64,000 bases of DNA from Smallanthus sonchifolius (lineage: Eukaryota > Streptophyta > Magnoliopsida > Asterales > Asteraceae): positions 6,331,501 through 6,395,500 of the forward strand of contig CM042034.1 in assembly GCA_023525975.1 (NCBI GenBank), in the 5' to 3' direction. The position numbers and the translations under genes were made by a program. Positions 1 through 11,900 of the stretch are shown here, piece after piece (the first letter of the stretch is position 1; each line of letters opens with the position of its first letter). The notes under the pieces were generated by a model. The model had not been told where the DNA came from and searched no databases. It was given only the letters and a program-made list of their open reading frames with translations.

Positions 1-39
1 AACAGAACTCTGTAATTAACTTGGTGCTTGAAGTGATAC

Positions 40-3000
40 CTGGAGATTCCGACCGTCACTTTCTTCTTGTCGTTTGAACCCGGTTGCTATAAGAGTTATG
101 CTAACCTGAGCCAAGAAAAACATAATATATAGTTGATGGTTTTTGTTTCCAATCAAGTCAGGAAAATAATTTGCATCATAGGCTTATACGAGTGAAGTAA
201 GTTCGTGGATACAATTTTAAATAGAGGTGTAAGTGAACTGAGCTACTCAAGCTCGATTTGAGTCGAGCCTAACTTTGAGCTCACTTAATAAATGACACGA
301 TCATCGTATAGTGAGCTCGATTAGACACGCGAACCTAAATGAGTATATTGGCTATATAAATATAACAATGTACATATAGTATAGCATATAATTTCATAAT
401 GAATATTATTGTGTATAATCATTATAAAAAGTATGAAATAAATATAATTATAAGTGTATAAGTATACACACACACAAAAGAATAAATATATAAAATAAAA
501 GAGCCGAGCTCGAGCCGACAAAATTACCAACAAACCTAGTTCGCATTTTACAACTAAGGCTAGGCAGCTTGAGCTCTCTTAAGTTAAACGACCTAAGCTT
601 GAGATTACTCGACCTTGCTCTTGGCTCGACCCCTCTACACCCTTAATTTTAAAAGAGTTGACTTTAACAATCGTACTTGGCTTTTTCAAAAGATCAGTCT
701 TGCAAAAAAAATATTCCAACACGATTTGCAAAAATGAGCGGTACTGGGTAGCGGGTGAAGGGGGGGGGGGGGGGGTAATGGGTCCAAATTGGTCGAGTTG
801 ATTTAAAACACTTTCTGCCCAATTTTTTGATCAGTTTTATAAATAATTTTGTGTTAGATATGATAACAAAGAATATGTCAATACACTCATAAGCTCAATC
901 AACCCATTTAAAAGTACATGGGTCGAGATTGCAGCCTCTGCAAACACCAAAGATGAGTGTTGGTGTAACTAAAAAAATTCTAAGTTTTTTTTACGTAGAG
1001 AAATAAACTTACTTGACCACTTATCGATGGATCAATGACCGCTCCAAAGATCAAGTTGGCACTTGGATCCACGAGATCATATATGACTTCGGCCGCAGCA
1101 TTCACCTTTCAAATTGATATTTGAGACTAGATCAATCATCAATATTAATGCAACAAATTTGAGTAAATGAAGTTCCCTATTTCACCAATATAATATCAAA
1201 CCTTTTCATTGATCTGAAATCAACACATAAAAGTGGCAAAATCAACCCATTTCACGTGAAATGAATGGGTCGGTTCCGGTTATGTTTTATCTCTAACAGA
1301 CCCAACAGGCAAAAAATAGCTTAAAAGGAAATGGGTGGTCAAAAGTCACCCAAAGTGTACTTTTAACGCATAGAACCACCTAATAATTCTTAGAAAGAAA
1401 AATTGAGTTACTACTGAAATAATATAAGTTGTAATCATATCAACTATTTACAAAATTTTGACCAAAAAGTGTTAACGGGTCAACCCAGCCCGGCCTATAC
1501 CACAAAAGTACCCATTTTGACCGGTTACCCACCCATCCAACTTTGCCACCTCTAAAAGAAACCAAAATTATAAAATTGAAGAACAAGTCATACGTATACG
1601 GGTATGGGTATGGGTATGAATATATATTTCTAGAGAGAGAAAGCGACCTCAAATAATGTCAAATCACTACCACCGGTTATATTCCAAACAATTCCCGTAG
1701 CCCTCTCGATACCAATATCTAGCAAAGGTGACTGAATCGCATTCAACGCAGCATCTCTTGCCCTTGTCTTCCCTGTTATTAACAAACAAACATTAATGAA
1801 ATTATAAAAAAAAAACAAAAAAAAAAACCTGAAAACCTCAAAAAAGTAGTTTTTTTTTCATACTCACCAGTTGCAGTTCCTATCCCCATTAATGACGAGC
1901 CCGCATTTGCCATAATTGCTCGTACATCAGCAAAATCAACATTAACCAATCCCGGTATCTGCAAATTTACATTAACCCGTTTAATCTATAAACAAAGTAA
2001 AATAATAACATAAATTTAAAAAAAAAATTCTTACGGTTATTATGTCTGAGATACCGCGTACACCTTGTCTAAGAATATCATCGGCCAAATTAAAAGCTTC
2101 TGTGACAGGTGTAGATGGAGAAACTGCAGTTAACAATTTGTCATTTGGAATTACAATAAGAGTGTCAACATTTTCCCTTAAAGCTGCAATTCCTTCTTGG
2201 GCTTGAACCGCTCTTCTTCTACCCTCAAATGAGAATGGAGTTGTGACAATACCAACAGTCAATATCCCCATTGACTTTGCCACCCCGGCGATCACGGGGG
2301 CCCCACCAGTACCTGTCCCGCCACCCATTCCCGCCTGCATGCAATGAAAATGGTTATAACTGTAGCCTATCATTTAGGGTATTTGGAGGCATGTTTTTCA
2401 AATTTCTCCTACTTGTGTTCAAAAATACGTTACACGCCTCGTAACACAATTGTTTAAGACATGTGATTCAAACATCAAATAGCATCATCAATCTTACTAT
2501 CATGTAAATTAAAAGGGGCAACTTCACACAATGGTAACCAAGTTTCCTAAGTGTTCCACTAAAGTAGTCAAAGTTTTTTGTTTCTCTAAAGTCGCTCAAC
2601 TTTCATCAGATGTTCCAATCTTGGTTACTATTCGGTGATTATTTTTATTCCAAATTAAGAATTATGAAACTTAGTTATTATATAGTGAATTTTCTTCTTC
2701 AATATTATCTCCCGTTTCAAGTTAACTTAAAAAAATAATCACTAAACAGTAACTAGGATTCATATATGTTCCCTTTACGTCACTTATTTTAAAAAAAATT
2801 TAACATCTATATAAAAATTCCACAAGATTGGAAAACCTGATGAAAGCTAAGTGACTTAAGAAGAACAAAAAACATCGAGTGACTATGACGTTCTAATCAC
2901 AAAGCAGTAACCGTATCAATCTACATAACACAATAAAAAACAAAAAACTTACAGTCACAAAAACCATATCGGAGCCATACACCGCTTCTTCAATGGATTC

Positions 3001-3534
3001 TCTACTTTCTTTAGCAGCATTCATACCAACATCCGGATTACCACCCGCACCCAGACCACGGGTCAACTCTTGACCAATTTGCAACCGTTGTTCCGGGAAA
3101 ACAGGAGACATCCTCATAGCTTGAACATCCGTATTCACTATCCAAAACTCAACACCCTGCATCGCACTCTCAATCATCCGATTAACTGCATTCGACCCAC
3201 CACCTCCCACACCAATCACCTTAATCTTAGCCTCATTATAACCACCACCGGAACTCCGCGAATCCCTCAAAATCTCAGTAACATTAGGGTTAATCATTGA
3301 AACTTCTGTCTGCAGATTGACAAACTGATCTTTACTGTTAAACTGATTAACATTGTGCGAATTCGACATACACTTAATTTGGGGGCTATAAGACACCTTG
3401 TGGCTAGCATTTGAAAACCCATGTTTGTCATCAATCATCTTCAAAGAACTCACTCTCCCACCAAAAACAGTCAATACCCCCATTGAATTTCGAGTTTCTA
3501 AAGGAATTAAAGATGGTGGTATACATGTTGCCAT
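40..3534 (-). CDS. FTSZ2: Plastid division protein FtsZ2 (3' end outside window)
   Basis: Encodes a tubulin-like GTPase that polymerises into the stromal Z ring for chloroplast division. Six exons were read from splice sites: 2953-3534, 2035-2334, 1868-1958, 1648-1772, 1013-1105 and 40-105. They join in frame to 419 codons. The final exon, with the C-terminal core motif, lies beyond position 1, since a donor follows exon 6. The first ~98 residues are Ser/Asn-rich and weakly conserved, as expected for a transit peptide. The GTPase core begins near residue 100, with a GVGGGGSNAVNRM stretch at 108-120 and the tubulin/FtsZ signature GGGTGTG at 198-204. Wording such as LRQGVRGISDII and IATGFKRQEE is FtsZ2-like rather than FtsZ1-like. 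I see no frameshift or stop. The start is the first ATG of exon 1. Introns 1, 4 and 5 hold transposon-like inserts. Family assignment is firm; the FtsZ2 subtype is nearly so. Confidence 0.95.
222..645. mobile_element. hAT-type MITE in the FtsZ2 fifth intron
   Basis: The 424-bp element has ends TAGAGGTGTA and, on the other strand, TAAGGGTGTA. These resemble the TAGGGGTGTA ends of many plant hAT MITEs. It is flanked by the 8-bp direct repeat ATTTTAAA at 214-221 and 646-653, the target-duplication size of hAT elements. The arms are rich in GAGCTCGAG-like words. The only long frame inside is AT-rich and does not look coding. Confidence 0.8.
1228..1554. mobile_element. GGTGGCAAA-type MITE in the FtsZ2 fourth intron
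   Basis: The left end reads TAAAAGTGGCAAA and the right end, reverse-complemented, reads TAGAGGTGGCAAA. Between them are GGGTCAACCC-type words and a phrase like AAAGTGTACTTTTAACGCAT. Related sequences occur in introns of MPK3 and NOT4 and probably AP2/TOE. I could not find a clean target duplication, so the exact ends are approximate. Confidence 0.6.
2515..2935. mobile_element. Inverted-repeat element (AAGTCACTCAA family, copy A) in FtsZ2 intron 1
   Basis: The two ends are inverted versions of each other. The left has AAGTGTTCCACTAAAGTAG, then TCTCTAAAGTCGCTCAAC; the right has AAGCTAAGTGACTTAAG and ATCGAGTGACTATGACG. A central ATAATCACTAAACAGTAACT phrase recurs in copies near 23.4 kb, 26.6 kb and 63.6 kb. 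No coding sequence is visible. Ends are approximate. Confidence 0.55.
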
Positions 3535-6241
3535 TTAGGGTTCTTCAATCCCCAAATTAAATTCACCCCAAATAAAACCTATAATTTCAAGAAACACAAA
3601 ATGGGTAAATTGTGAAACAAACCAACATTGAATCTAAATGTAGCATGCTTAATTGTAGTCAAAATTAACTGAAAAACAAGAAAATTAATTGAATTGAAAT
3701 TGCATACATAAAACCCTAAAAACAAGAAAGTTGGAAACCTGAGATGGGTGCCGGGGAGCAATCTGCAGAAAAGAAAGAGGGATGGGAATTGAAAAAGAAA
3801 GGGGTCGTGATCTTTAGGTGGTTTTGTTAATGAAATTTGAGTGAGATTGTTAATTTTAAGTGTTTTTTAGTGGAAAAAAAATCTTGGAAAGTGATAAAGA
3901 TGCGTCATTTATCGCATGATATCCTTATCGCCCGAAGCTTTCGTTGGTTGGCTATCGACATTTATTTTACAAAATTGACATTTTTTTGTTTTGTTTTGAT
4001 CATATAATTTGGTGTTCATGTTCTTCGTATTTAATGGGTTCATGTGGTTAATTTTTTTATTATAACTCTACACTCGTTTTTGAAGTTGTCATCCATTTGT
4101 TAACAGGGTTTAAGATTTAGCTTGGTTTGGTTATCGGCATAGATCCAGAACTTTTTTTTATGGTTATGGGTGTCAGAACTTTTAGAACCGAATTTGAGAG
4201 AGTGAAGGGTAGCCCTCCGGCATATGCCCTGACTCTCGCAGGTGGCAATGGCAGGTTATTGCCGATTGGGCAGTGGGGTCATCAATGAATCATGTTTGAT
4301 TGAAAGGGGTGAATTTGACAAGGTTAGTTAATTGTTTAAAATAGAATAGGTAAGCTTAGGGTAAAAAGTTACTAGGTTAAATGGTTGTAGCCTAGCGGGC
4401 TTATTTATTTATAAAGATTAATGAGTAGGTTTAGTTAACTAATTAATTTATAATAAGTTTATATTTGTTAATTAGTTTATAACAATTAATAAGTTTACAT
4501 TTATAAAATTTATAAAAAAACATGGGGGTCTCTCGAGATCAGATCGCGTATGTAACAAACAAACAAAAAAATTCATTGGTGTTGGGTAATCCCGTCCCAA
4601 TAGGGTGGGTATGCCACTGGTTATCGGTCAAAACCAAATTTATAACTAATGATTTGGTTTCTATATTTTAATAACCGGTTAGTTTCAATTACAAACAGTA
4701 TGATTAATTCAGTTATTAGAATCGACTAACTTGTTAATTGTCAGTTATGACGTGAATCTATTCAAGCTCATTTTAGTTATTAAATCCAATTATTTTTTTG
4801 TTAAAATAAAATATCAAAAAACTTGCTAATTTATTAAGGATAACAAGGAAACTCACTCGATGCTAATGATTTGGTTTTTATATTTTAATAATTGGCTGGT
4901 TTCGATTACAAACATTATGATTAATTCAGTTATTAGAATCGGTTAATTTGTTAGTTGCCAGTTTTGACGTGAATTGATTCAAGCTCATTTTAGTTATTAA
5001 ATCCAATTAAATTTTTGGTAAAATAAAATATCAACAAACTTGCTAATTGATTTGGTTTTCATCCAAATTGCTCGACGCTCGATACTATATCAAAAAATGC
5101 TCGTTCAATTTCGGCTCGGTTCAGTTTATAAACAAGCCGAGCACGAGTATGCCCTTACTCGATCCGTTTCATGAACAGTCATACTTATGCAAATGATTAG
5201 ATTTAGATACAATAACTTATTATGTGTTTACAAACCCTAGTTGAAGAGCATTATTGGAACACACTCCACAATCCACATTTGTATTATTTATTTGTTAGCA
5301 GCAAAGCGTAATTTGGTTAATTATTATTTTTTAGCAATGATTCTCTCTTTATTTAAATAACAAAAATGGTTTTTTTTTATTAGATTAATTTCTAAAATCG
5401 TTTTGGTTAATAACTTTATCAACTCATATTATATATTCTTATTTGCCTTTTTATTTATTTGTTTATCAAACCCTTCCACAATAACATTGTCTCCTTGTGA
5501 TTTCCACAAGGATAAAAAGTTATGGAACATTTTATGAATAAAACTATCTATATGTGGAATACAAAACTACACGAATATAAATTATATAAAATAAACTATA
5601 AATGAAATAATCTCACAAAGTCAAAAGATAACACCTTACTTAATGCTATGATTCATTAGTTGGTCAAAATAAAACCACCTTCAAACCCTAAGAACTTATC
5701 TATGTTTTGCTCAAGAGGCTATTTTAGCTCATTCGTTTTGACTATATTATAATAAATAAGTAAGTAGTTATGTTACGTATAATAATTCTGTAAGCACGAG
5801 ATTCTTTTTTCTGTTTATATTTTCTTTCTTAGTAACTATTTAATATTTTTTTAAAGTAGTTCCTAACTATGCGCTCTGGGGAAACATATTATGACAACTT
5901 AGCAATGATTATTAGAGGCGAGAGCGGGGACAAACAAGAGAAACAATTGTGGCCTTGATTGCGTAACAAGAGGCTGGGGATTTACATGCCCAAAAGGAGA
6001 TCGATCTATAATGACTATATAATTCACATGAGATCTGAACACAAGTACTCGGACACTCAACTATACATTCAACCAACAAATGTGTCACTTTTTGACGTGC
6101 CTAGCGTGCTTTCCCTTTGCATAAACACAAAAAAACATAACCGCCTATATATAATATGTCATCGATTATTAAAACTCGATCCATATCGTTTAGAAAGAAC
6201 AAAGACACATTATTATCGATCACCCGTGATCTATTAGGTAA
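3535..6241. other. Intergenic spacer between FtsZ2 and ABI5
   Basis: This AT-rich spacer lies upstream of FtsZ2 and downstream of ABI5, as both genes are on the minus strand. Positions 3535-3830 probably hold the FtsZ2 leader and core promoter. A GAGCTCG-rich hAT-like scrap lies near 5080-5160. The short frame at 5959-6237 has no recognisable similarity and sits just past the ABI5 stop, so I do not call it a gene. The only structured object I see is the tandem duplication listed separately. Confidence 0.6.
4646..5055. repeat. 217-bp tandem direct duplication
   Basis: The sequence starting CTAATGATTTGGTTT at 4646 starts again at 4863, an offset of 217 bp. The two copies align almost to the end of the second, with scattered substitutions. 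Both contain GATTAATTCAGTTATTAGAA and CAAGCTCATTTTAGTTATTA. The copies are noncoding and moderately diverged, so this is not a recent event. Confidence 0.8.
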
Positions 6242-7787
6242 TCATGTTGAACAACTTGAAGTCCTCCTTAACACCCTTGACTTTTCCTTCACCTTTTGAC
6301 CTTTTGGCACTGATTTCTTCTTCACTTCTAAAAACTGCACACAAGTTTCCAAATTCCAATAACTTAAATACAAATAATTTAAACTAGTTTATTAATGAAA
6401 TACAATTTAAATTATGTGGGCACCTGTTACCTGTTGTTTTTTTTCTCTCTCTATTTCTGCCTGTTTATCAAGAAATTAACTATAACATTTGGCGAATTCG
6501 ACAATAACTTAAAACTCAAGGGGGGTATTTGAAACTATTATGTTCTTACCAAAGCTTGTTTGAGGTGAGCATTCTCGTCTTTTAACATGTTCAATTCTGC
6601 CTCTAATTCAACTGTGTAAGCCTGCAGAGAACAAAATGGATAAGCTTCAAACTTCAAGGGGTGTAAATGAAAATTATACCGCGCACCTGTTTTCTAGCTC
6701 GGGACCGAGCAGCCGACTCTCGGTTCTTTATCATCCTCCGTTGCCGCCTCTCCACCACTTTCTCCACCGGACCATCGAATATTCGTTTCCGGCCACCTCG
6801 TATGCCACCCATATCCATCCCATATTGATGCCTGCTATCGAGCTGACTCGTAGCAATGTCATCGGAAGATACTGGACTCGCTGGCGATCCAGTACCCAGT
6901 CCCTGACCATAACCACCAGTGATACAGCCTCCATTTCCCACCATGTGTGGGTAACATGGAGGCCGTTGTTGTTGGTAGGAACTAGCTTGTTTCCCTCCGG
7001 GATAACCGGGGAACGGCGAGTATGTTTGCATAATATTTGTGCCTCCGTCTGTACCAAGGCCCATCATGGGACTCACCATGTGGGCTGAGCCAGGCGAAGG
7101 CCCAACAACCCGATTGCTTTCGTTCGAGTATAACTCGAACGAAGTCTGCAGTTGTTGAACAAGTGTTGCATTCGAATCATTTTGTTCCCTAACTACCCCC
7201 GCCTTCACCAAAAAATCCTCGAGTGTCATTTCTCCATAAGTCGGTTGGGGTTGTGGCGAATCGGGAATTCGATCATCACTCGAGTTATTACCATTACTCG
7301 GTCGGTGGTGGTCATGTCGAGTTTTTTGAATTTTTTGAATCTCCGACCAAACCTCATCGACCGTCTTCCGGGATAACGATCCCGGAAGAGTCAACGAGGC
7401 TTGTCTAGTCAAGCTTAGTTGTCTACCAATCATATTCGGTTCACCCGAGCCCGTGTTGCCTCCTGTCAACACCTGCCCACCACCACCGCAACAGTTACCA
7501 GCCATGGCGGTGGCGGCCGGAGGGTAGACCTGGCCCTGGGCCTGGTTTTCCTCCGCCGTCCAAATGTTATTGAGAAACTCATCCATATTCATGGACCCAA
7601 AATTCTTTCCACTCTCATTAAGAGTGTGCTGAAATTCATCTAACGTAAGCGAATAGATTGAAGATTGTCGGCCAAGCTGCGGCATAAGGGTATTGTGGTC
7701 ATTATTATTCGGAGCTTGGTTTTGATCGGACTCCAATGGCGACTCCACTTCCCCCGGAGACATGATTTCTGTGTCTGGAACCACCAT
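6242..7787 (-). CDS. ABI5: ABSCISIC ACID INSENSITIVE 5-type bZIP transcription factor
   Basis: Group A bZIP factor that binds ABRE/G-box (ACGT-core) sites and carries ABA signalling in seeds and seedlings. Exons 6687-7787, 6550-6621 and 6242-6334 join in phase to 421 aa. Arabidopsis ABI5 is about 440. The conserved phospho-regions are all present: residues 39-80 (SIYSLTLDEFQHTL, then GKNFGSMNMDEFL), 127-150 (SLTLP, KTVDEVWSEI) and 183-201 (TYGEMTLEDFLVKAGVVRE). The basic region has the invariant N355-x7-R363, followed by a leucine zipper across exons 1 and 2. The tail after exon 2 is Lys-rich, ends RRTSSCST, and diverges from the Arabidopsis AELERKRKQQ stretch. A probable leader intron lies at about 7805-7890. 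The 1.0 kb upstream is host sequence with ACGT-core sites; beyond it sits the Tat retrotransposon. DPBF/AREB3 paralogues are less likely, given the C1 block. Confidence 0.93.
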
Positions 7788-8160
7788 CCGTACGTTTATT
7801 TATCTGCAAATCCCAAATCGAATTAATTAGCCACCAATTTAACAAAACAAGATTCGTTAATGAATCATCGTTAATTAGGGTTTCAGTTATACCTTTAATC
7901 AAGAAACTTGCGGTGGTGGTGTTGGAGGGAAGAAACGGATGGGGCCCAGGTGAGGGTGTGAAAGGTTAAAGAAACAGTGGATTTTACATGAATGGGTTGA
8001 TGGTGCCACTGTGGTAAAAGGTGAGAGGAGGACTGCAAATTTCATGGAGGAAGATGATAGGAGAGGGGTATTTTGGGAATTGCAGGATTGTTTTTGACAC
8101 GTTTTGGTCAGGTGTCTGCTTTGCAGTAGCCTTGTATTCTGTCGAGGGTGGTGTTTTCTT

Positions 8161-8168
8161 ACACGTGT
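8161..8168. promoter_or_regulatory. G-box/ABRE palindrome upstream of ABI5
   Basis: ACACGTGT is a perfect palindrome with an ACGT core, about 375 bp upstream of the ABI5 start codon. Further ACGT cores occur at 8096-8102 (GACACGTT) and near 8260 (TTACGTGACA). ABI5 family proteins bind such sites, so autoregulation is plausible. Position and motif are seen; use is inferred. Confidence 0.5.
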
Positions 8169-8710
8169 CTTGTATGTCAGGCAGCATATGTCAAAAGCCT
8201 ATAATAGAGCATGAGTTATACCGGTAACATTATGGTGTCTTGTGATAATAAAGTGCACGTTACGTGACACCACATCACTATCATCATTATCATATTACCC
8301 ATCGCTTAGCAAAGGATATACCCGTGTGATTGTGGTGGTGTGATAATTAAATGTTATTTTTTTATATTCATTTTTTTAATACGTAAAACAGAATAAATAT
8401 TCATTTTTTAATAAAAAATTTGAGAGGATAAGAATATGTGGCCACAATGATTTGTACATTGAAATCATTTTTTAATACCCAAAACAGAATAAATATTCAT
8501 TTTTTAATAGGTCCCTGTCATTGTTTTGTCTCCGGCGACCGTGTTTCCGGCCGGAAGCCATGCGAGCAAATCACATCCGGCAACTTTTTTCCCTCCTAGT
8601 TTCTTTCTGAAATATCATCACAGCAAGAAACCTTCCAAGAAAAGATTATCACAGCAATATTCTCCCGTGAAAAAAATCACGCGACCAAATCACGCCCCCC
8701 TTCACGAGGC

Positions 8711-8783
8711 AAGGGGGCGGTGTTTCTTCGTTTTCACGGCGTGAATTCTTGGCCACGTTGGATCACGCTTAGATTCACGGCGG
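8711..8783. repeat. 73-bp direct repeat flanking the Tat element (left copy)
   Basis: This matches 18650-18722 with one mismatch (G8714 against A18653). It includes GCGTGAATTCTTGGCCACG and ends CACGGCGG. The two copies bracket the whole retroelement, so they act like an unusually long target-site duplication in place of the usual 5 bp. Confidence 0.85.
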
Positions 8784-8786
8784 CTG

Positions 8787-8850
8787 GAGGAAACTCCTCA
8801 CAATGAAACCAGAAGTTCTGATGTCCTGTACCCAGATGGTAGCAATGTTA
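8787..8850 (+). repeat. Displaced duplicate of the gag 5' end
   Basis: These 64 bp are identical to 9009-9072, the first codons of gag. They lie upstream of the LTR remnant, where 5' LTR sequence should be. A 14-bp unrelated filler (8851-8864) joins them to the U5 remnant. The arrangement fits template switching or patchwork break repair during insertion. Confidence 0.85.
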
Positions 8851-8864
8851 AGTTATGTGTTTGT

Positions 8865-8940
8865 AGAAGTCCCGTCTTAACTTGTCCATCCAGCACTGCT
8901 TCAAGACTTCCACCCCTAGGTGATAAGTTTTGTAGCAACA
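8865..8940 (+). repeat. 5' LTR remnant (last 76 bp of U5)
   Basis: Identical by eye to 18572-18647, the end of the 3' LTR, including CCACCCCTAGGTGATAAG and the terminal AGCAACA. The primer-binding-type sequence TTTGGCGCCATCC follows directly, which confirms this as the true LTR/internal boundary. All U3 and R sequence is missing. Confidence 0.88.
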
Positions 8941-8963
8941 TTTGGCGCCATCCCGTGCTCTAA

Positions 8964-8994
<31 letters not shown>

Positions 8995-8996
8995 CG

Positions 8997-11900
8997 ATGG
9001 GCGAGGGCGAGGAAACTCCTCACAATGAAACCAGAAGTTCTGATGTCCTGTACCCAGATGGTAGCAATGTTACCGGGGGGGAGGGAAGCAAGAACCCGAA
9101 GAGTCGACTTAACGATTCTGAAAAACAAAGGACTGACAAGGTAATCGTTACACCAGAGTTCTTACGACAGAACCGTCAGCAGATCCTCGCTATGTTACAG
9201 GAGGAAGAAAAAGATCGCCAATTGAAAGAAATCCGAACCCGTCTAGAGTTCGGAGACGACGAAAATGACGACTCACCAAGGAAAGATGAAGAAGAGAAGG
9301 ATAAGCTACACAACACCGAGGCTGTACGTCAAGAGACAACCAAGAGGAAGCTAGATTTTGAAGATGACTACAGCAAGCCATACAGGCCATCCACGGCGAG
9401 ATCAAGATCAAAGTTTATCAACAAAATTGCAGAGTTCACGTTTCCCCCAAAACTAAAAATGCCATCCAATGTGGGGAAATATGATGGTCTGGGTGACCCA
9501 GACGATCATCTCGCCATTTTCATAGGTGCAGCCGAGGTAGAACAATGGTCTATCCCTGTATGGTGTCATATGTTCATGCAAACACTGACTGGGGCAGCGA
9601 GGGTATGGTTCGATAGCCTTCCGGTGGGAGAGATAGGAAGCTTCGAACAGTTGGAAGATAGTTTCTTGAAAAATTTCAGCCAGCAGCGAAGATCCATCAA
9701 GGACCCGACGGAACTGCACAACATAAAAAGAGCCGACAACGAATCAGTAGGAGACTTCATCCCGAGGTTCGTAAGGGAGAGCATGCAAGTAAAAGGAGCT
9801 GGTGAAGACATACGCATCTCGGCCTTTATCCACGGCGTTCGAAGCGAGCAGCTGGTTGAGCGATTCCATGAAAACCGCCCTAGTACAGTCGAAGAAATGT
9901 TAGAAAGAGCTAAAGCGTTCGTACGGGGAAGAAAAGCAAGCGATCAGTTGAAGGATCGTACACAGAAAAAAACTACATGGGATGTCCCTAGAAGGCAGAC
10001 GCCACAGAAAACGTGGGACAAAGGGCATTTTCAACCACGCTTCCAACAGCGGAACGTGCCATTCCAGCCTCGATATTCACCGTCATCACGACCCAACGTC
10101 GGGCCTACTGTTAGTCTTCCACCACTATCCAAAACACCAAGCGAGATCCTAGCAACAGAAAATGTTAATTTCGTGAAACCAGCTCCCATGAGGCCAGGCC
10201 CTAGAAAGGCCACGGAAAAGTATTGTGAATTCCACAAAGACAACGGCCACACCACCGACGAATGCTTCTCCCTAAGGAGGCAAATCGAGTCAGCAATCAA
10301 AACAGGCAAGTTGGCACACCTGCTGAAAGAGCTGAAGGCTACACCCCAGTCAAGTGGAAAGAGGAAAGAGATCCTAATGGTAAGTCAACCATCAGGAAAC
10401 GCAGGCATGAAAAGAAGCAACGACCACATGGAGTCATGGATGGAGCAGGAAATTAGTTTCCCCCCAATTAGAAGCGGTGATTTTGCAAGAGGTGCACTAC
10501 ATGTATCAGCTGACATTGCAGGTCACCAGGTACGAAGAGTTTATGTAGATACTGGGAGTGCATCCGAAATCATGTACGAACATTGCTTCATGCAACTAGA
10601 TGAAGAAGTTCGGAAGGGACTCGTCACACAAGTCCATCAGTTGACTGGCTTTTCGGGGGAAGTGGTGCAACCACTAGGGAAAATACAACTTCAGGTAACA
10701 ATGGGAGACGAAACGGGGAGACGAACAGTCCCAATGACTTTCCTCATAGTACGCTCTCAATCAAGCCACAATGTGATTCTGGGAAGACCGGGTTTATGTG
10801 CACTCGGGGCTGTCATCTCCACCATCCACGGAGTCATCAAATTCCCAACACCAACCGGTATAGTAACTTTATACTCAACTAAGGAATGCAAAAGTGTAAA
10901 AGTTACAACGATGGCCCCGAAAGTCATAAACAAGCAAGAAGGTGTGGCACAGGAAGAATGGGCACTCCACCCAGGGTTCCCGGAGCAGAAAATAACCGTG
11001 GGACGCCAACTGGGAGAGGAAACGAAGAAAACGCTGAAGCAGTTTTTACTCAACAATCTAGATGTCTTCGCCTGGCAACCTTCAGACATGGAGGGGGTTC
11101 CGAAAGAAACGGCAGAACACCGTTTAAACACCTACAGATCAAAGGAACCAGTGGCGCAAAAAAGACGACATTTGGGGCCAGAAAGAAACCAAGCAGTATT
11201 GGCAGAGGTTGAAAAACTTTTGTGTGCCGGCATAGTACGAGAGGTGAAATACCAAACCTGGGTGGCAAACCCAGTCATGGTCAAAAAAGGAGACGGGACG
11301 TGGCGGATGTGCATAGATTTCAAGGATCTTAACGCCGCGTGCCCTAAAGATTGTTACCCGCTTCCAGAAATTGATTCCAAAGTAGACGCTCTGGCAGGTT
11401 TTCCACTAAAATGTTTCTTGGATGCTTATAAAGGTTACTGGCAGGTACAGATGGCCAAAGAAGACGAAGACAAAACAGCGTTCTACACTAGTACTGGGAT
11501 ATTTTGTTTCACAAAAATGCCTTTCGGCTTGAAGAACGCTGGAGCTACCTACCAACGATTGATGGACACGGCTTTTAGCGAACAAATCGGTAAAAACCTG
11601 GAAGTGTATGTGGACGATCTAGTGGTGAAAAGCAAGAACGAAGAAGGGTTATTGGGTGACCTAGGCGAAACATTCAAAACTCTAAGAAGCGTCAACATGA
11701 AGCTGAACCCAAAGAAATGTTCGTTTGGGGTAGAACAGGGCAAATTTTTGGGTGTAGTTGTCACCAAGGACGGGTTCCAAGCAAACCCAGAAAAAGTGAA
11801 GGCGGTGCTGCAAATGCCCTCACCAAGATCTGTTAAGGATGTGCAAACGCTCAACGGGCGTCTTGTCGCCTTAAACAGATTTTTGTCAAAACATGCTGAG

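Noticed and set aside
321..533. 70-aa minus-strand frame
   Set aside because: Low-complexity Tyr/Ile-rich translation of AT-rich DNA inside a hAT MITE.
5959..6237. 92-aa frame just past ABI5
   Set aside because: No recognisable similarity, no domain, AT-rich, likely in the ABI5 3' UTR or spacer.
6636..7088. 150-aa plus-strand frame opposite ABI5
   Set aside because: Shadow of the well-supported ABI5 exon 1 on the other strand.
8526..8744. 72-aa frame upstream of the Tat element
   Set aside because: No recognisable motif and it runs across the duplicated flank; I see no splice or promoter support.
8969..8994. Poly(A) run as a processed-transcript tail
   Set aside because: It lies between the primer-binding site and gag inside the retroelement and has no transcript body before it.
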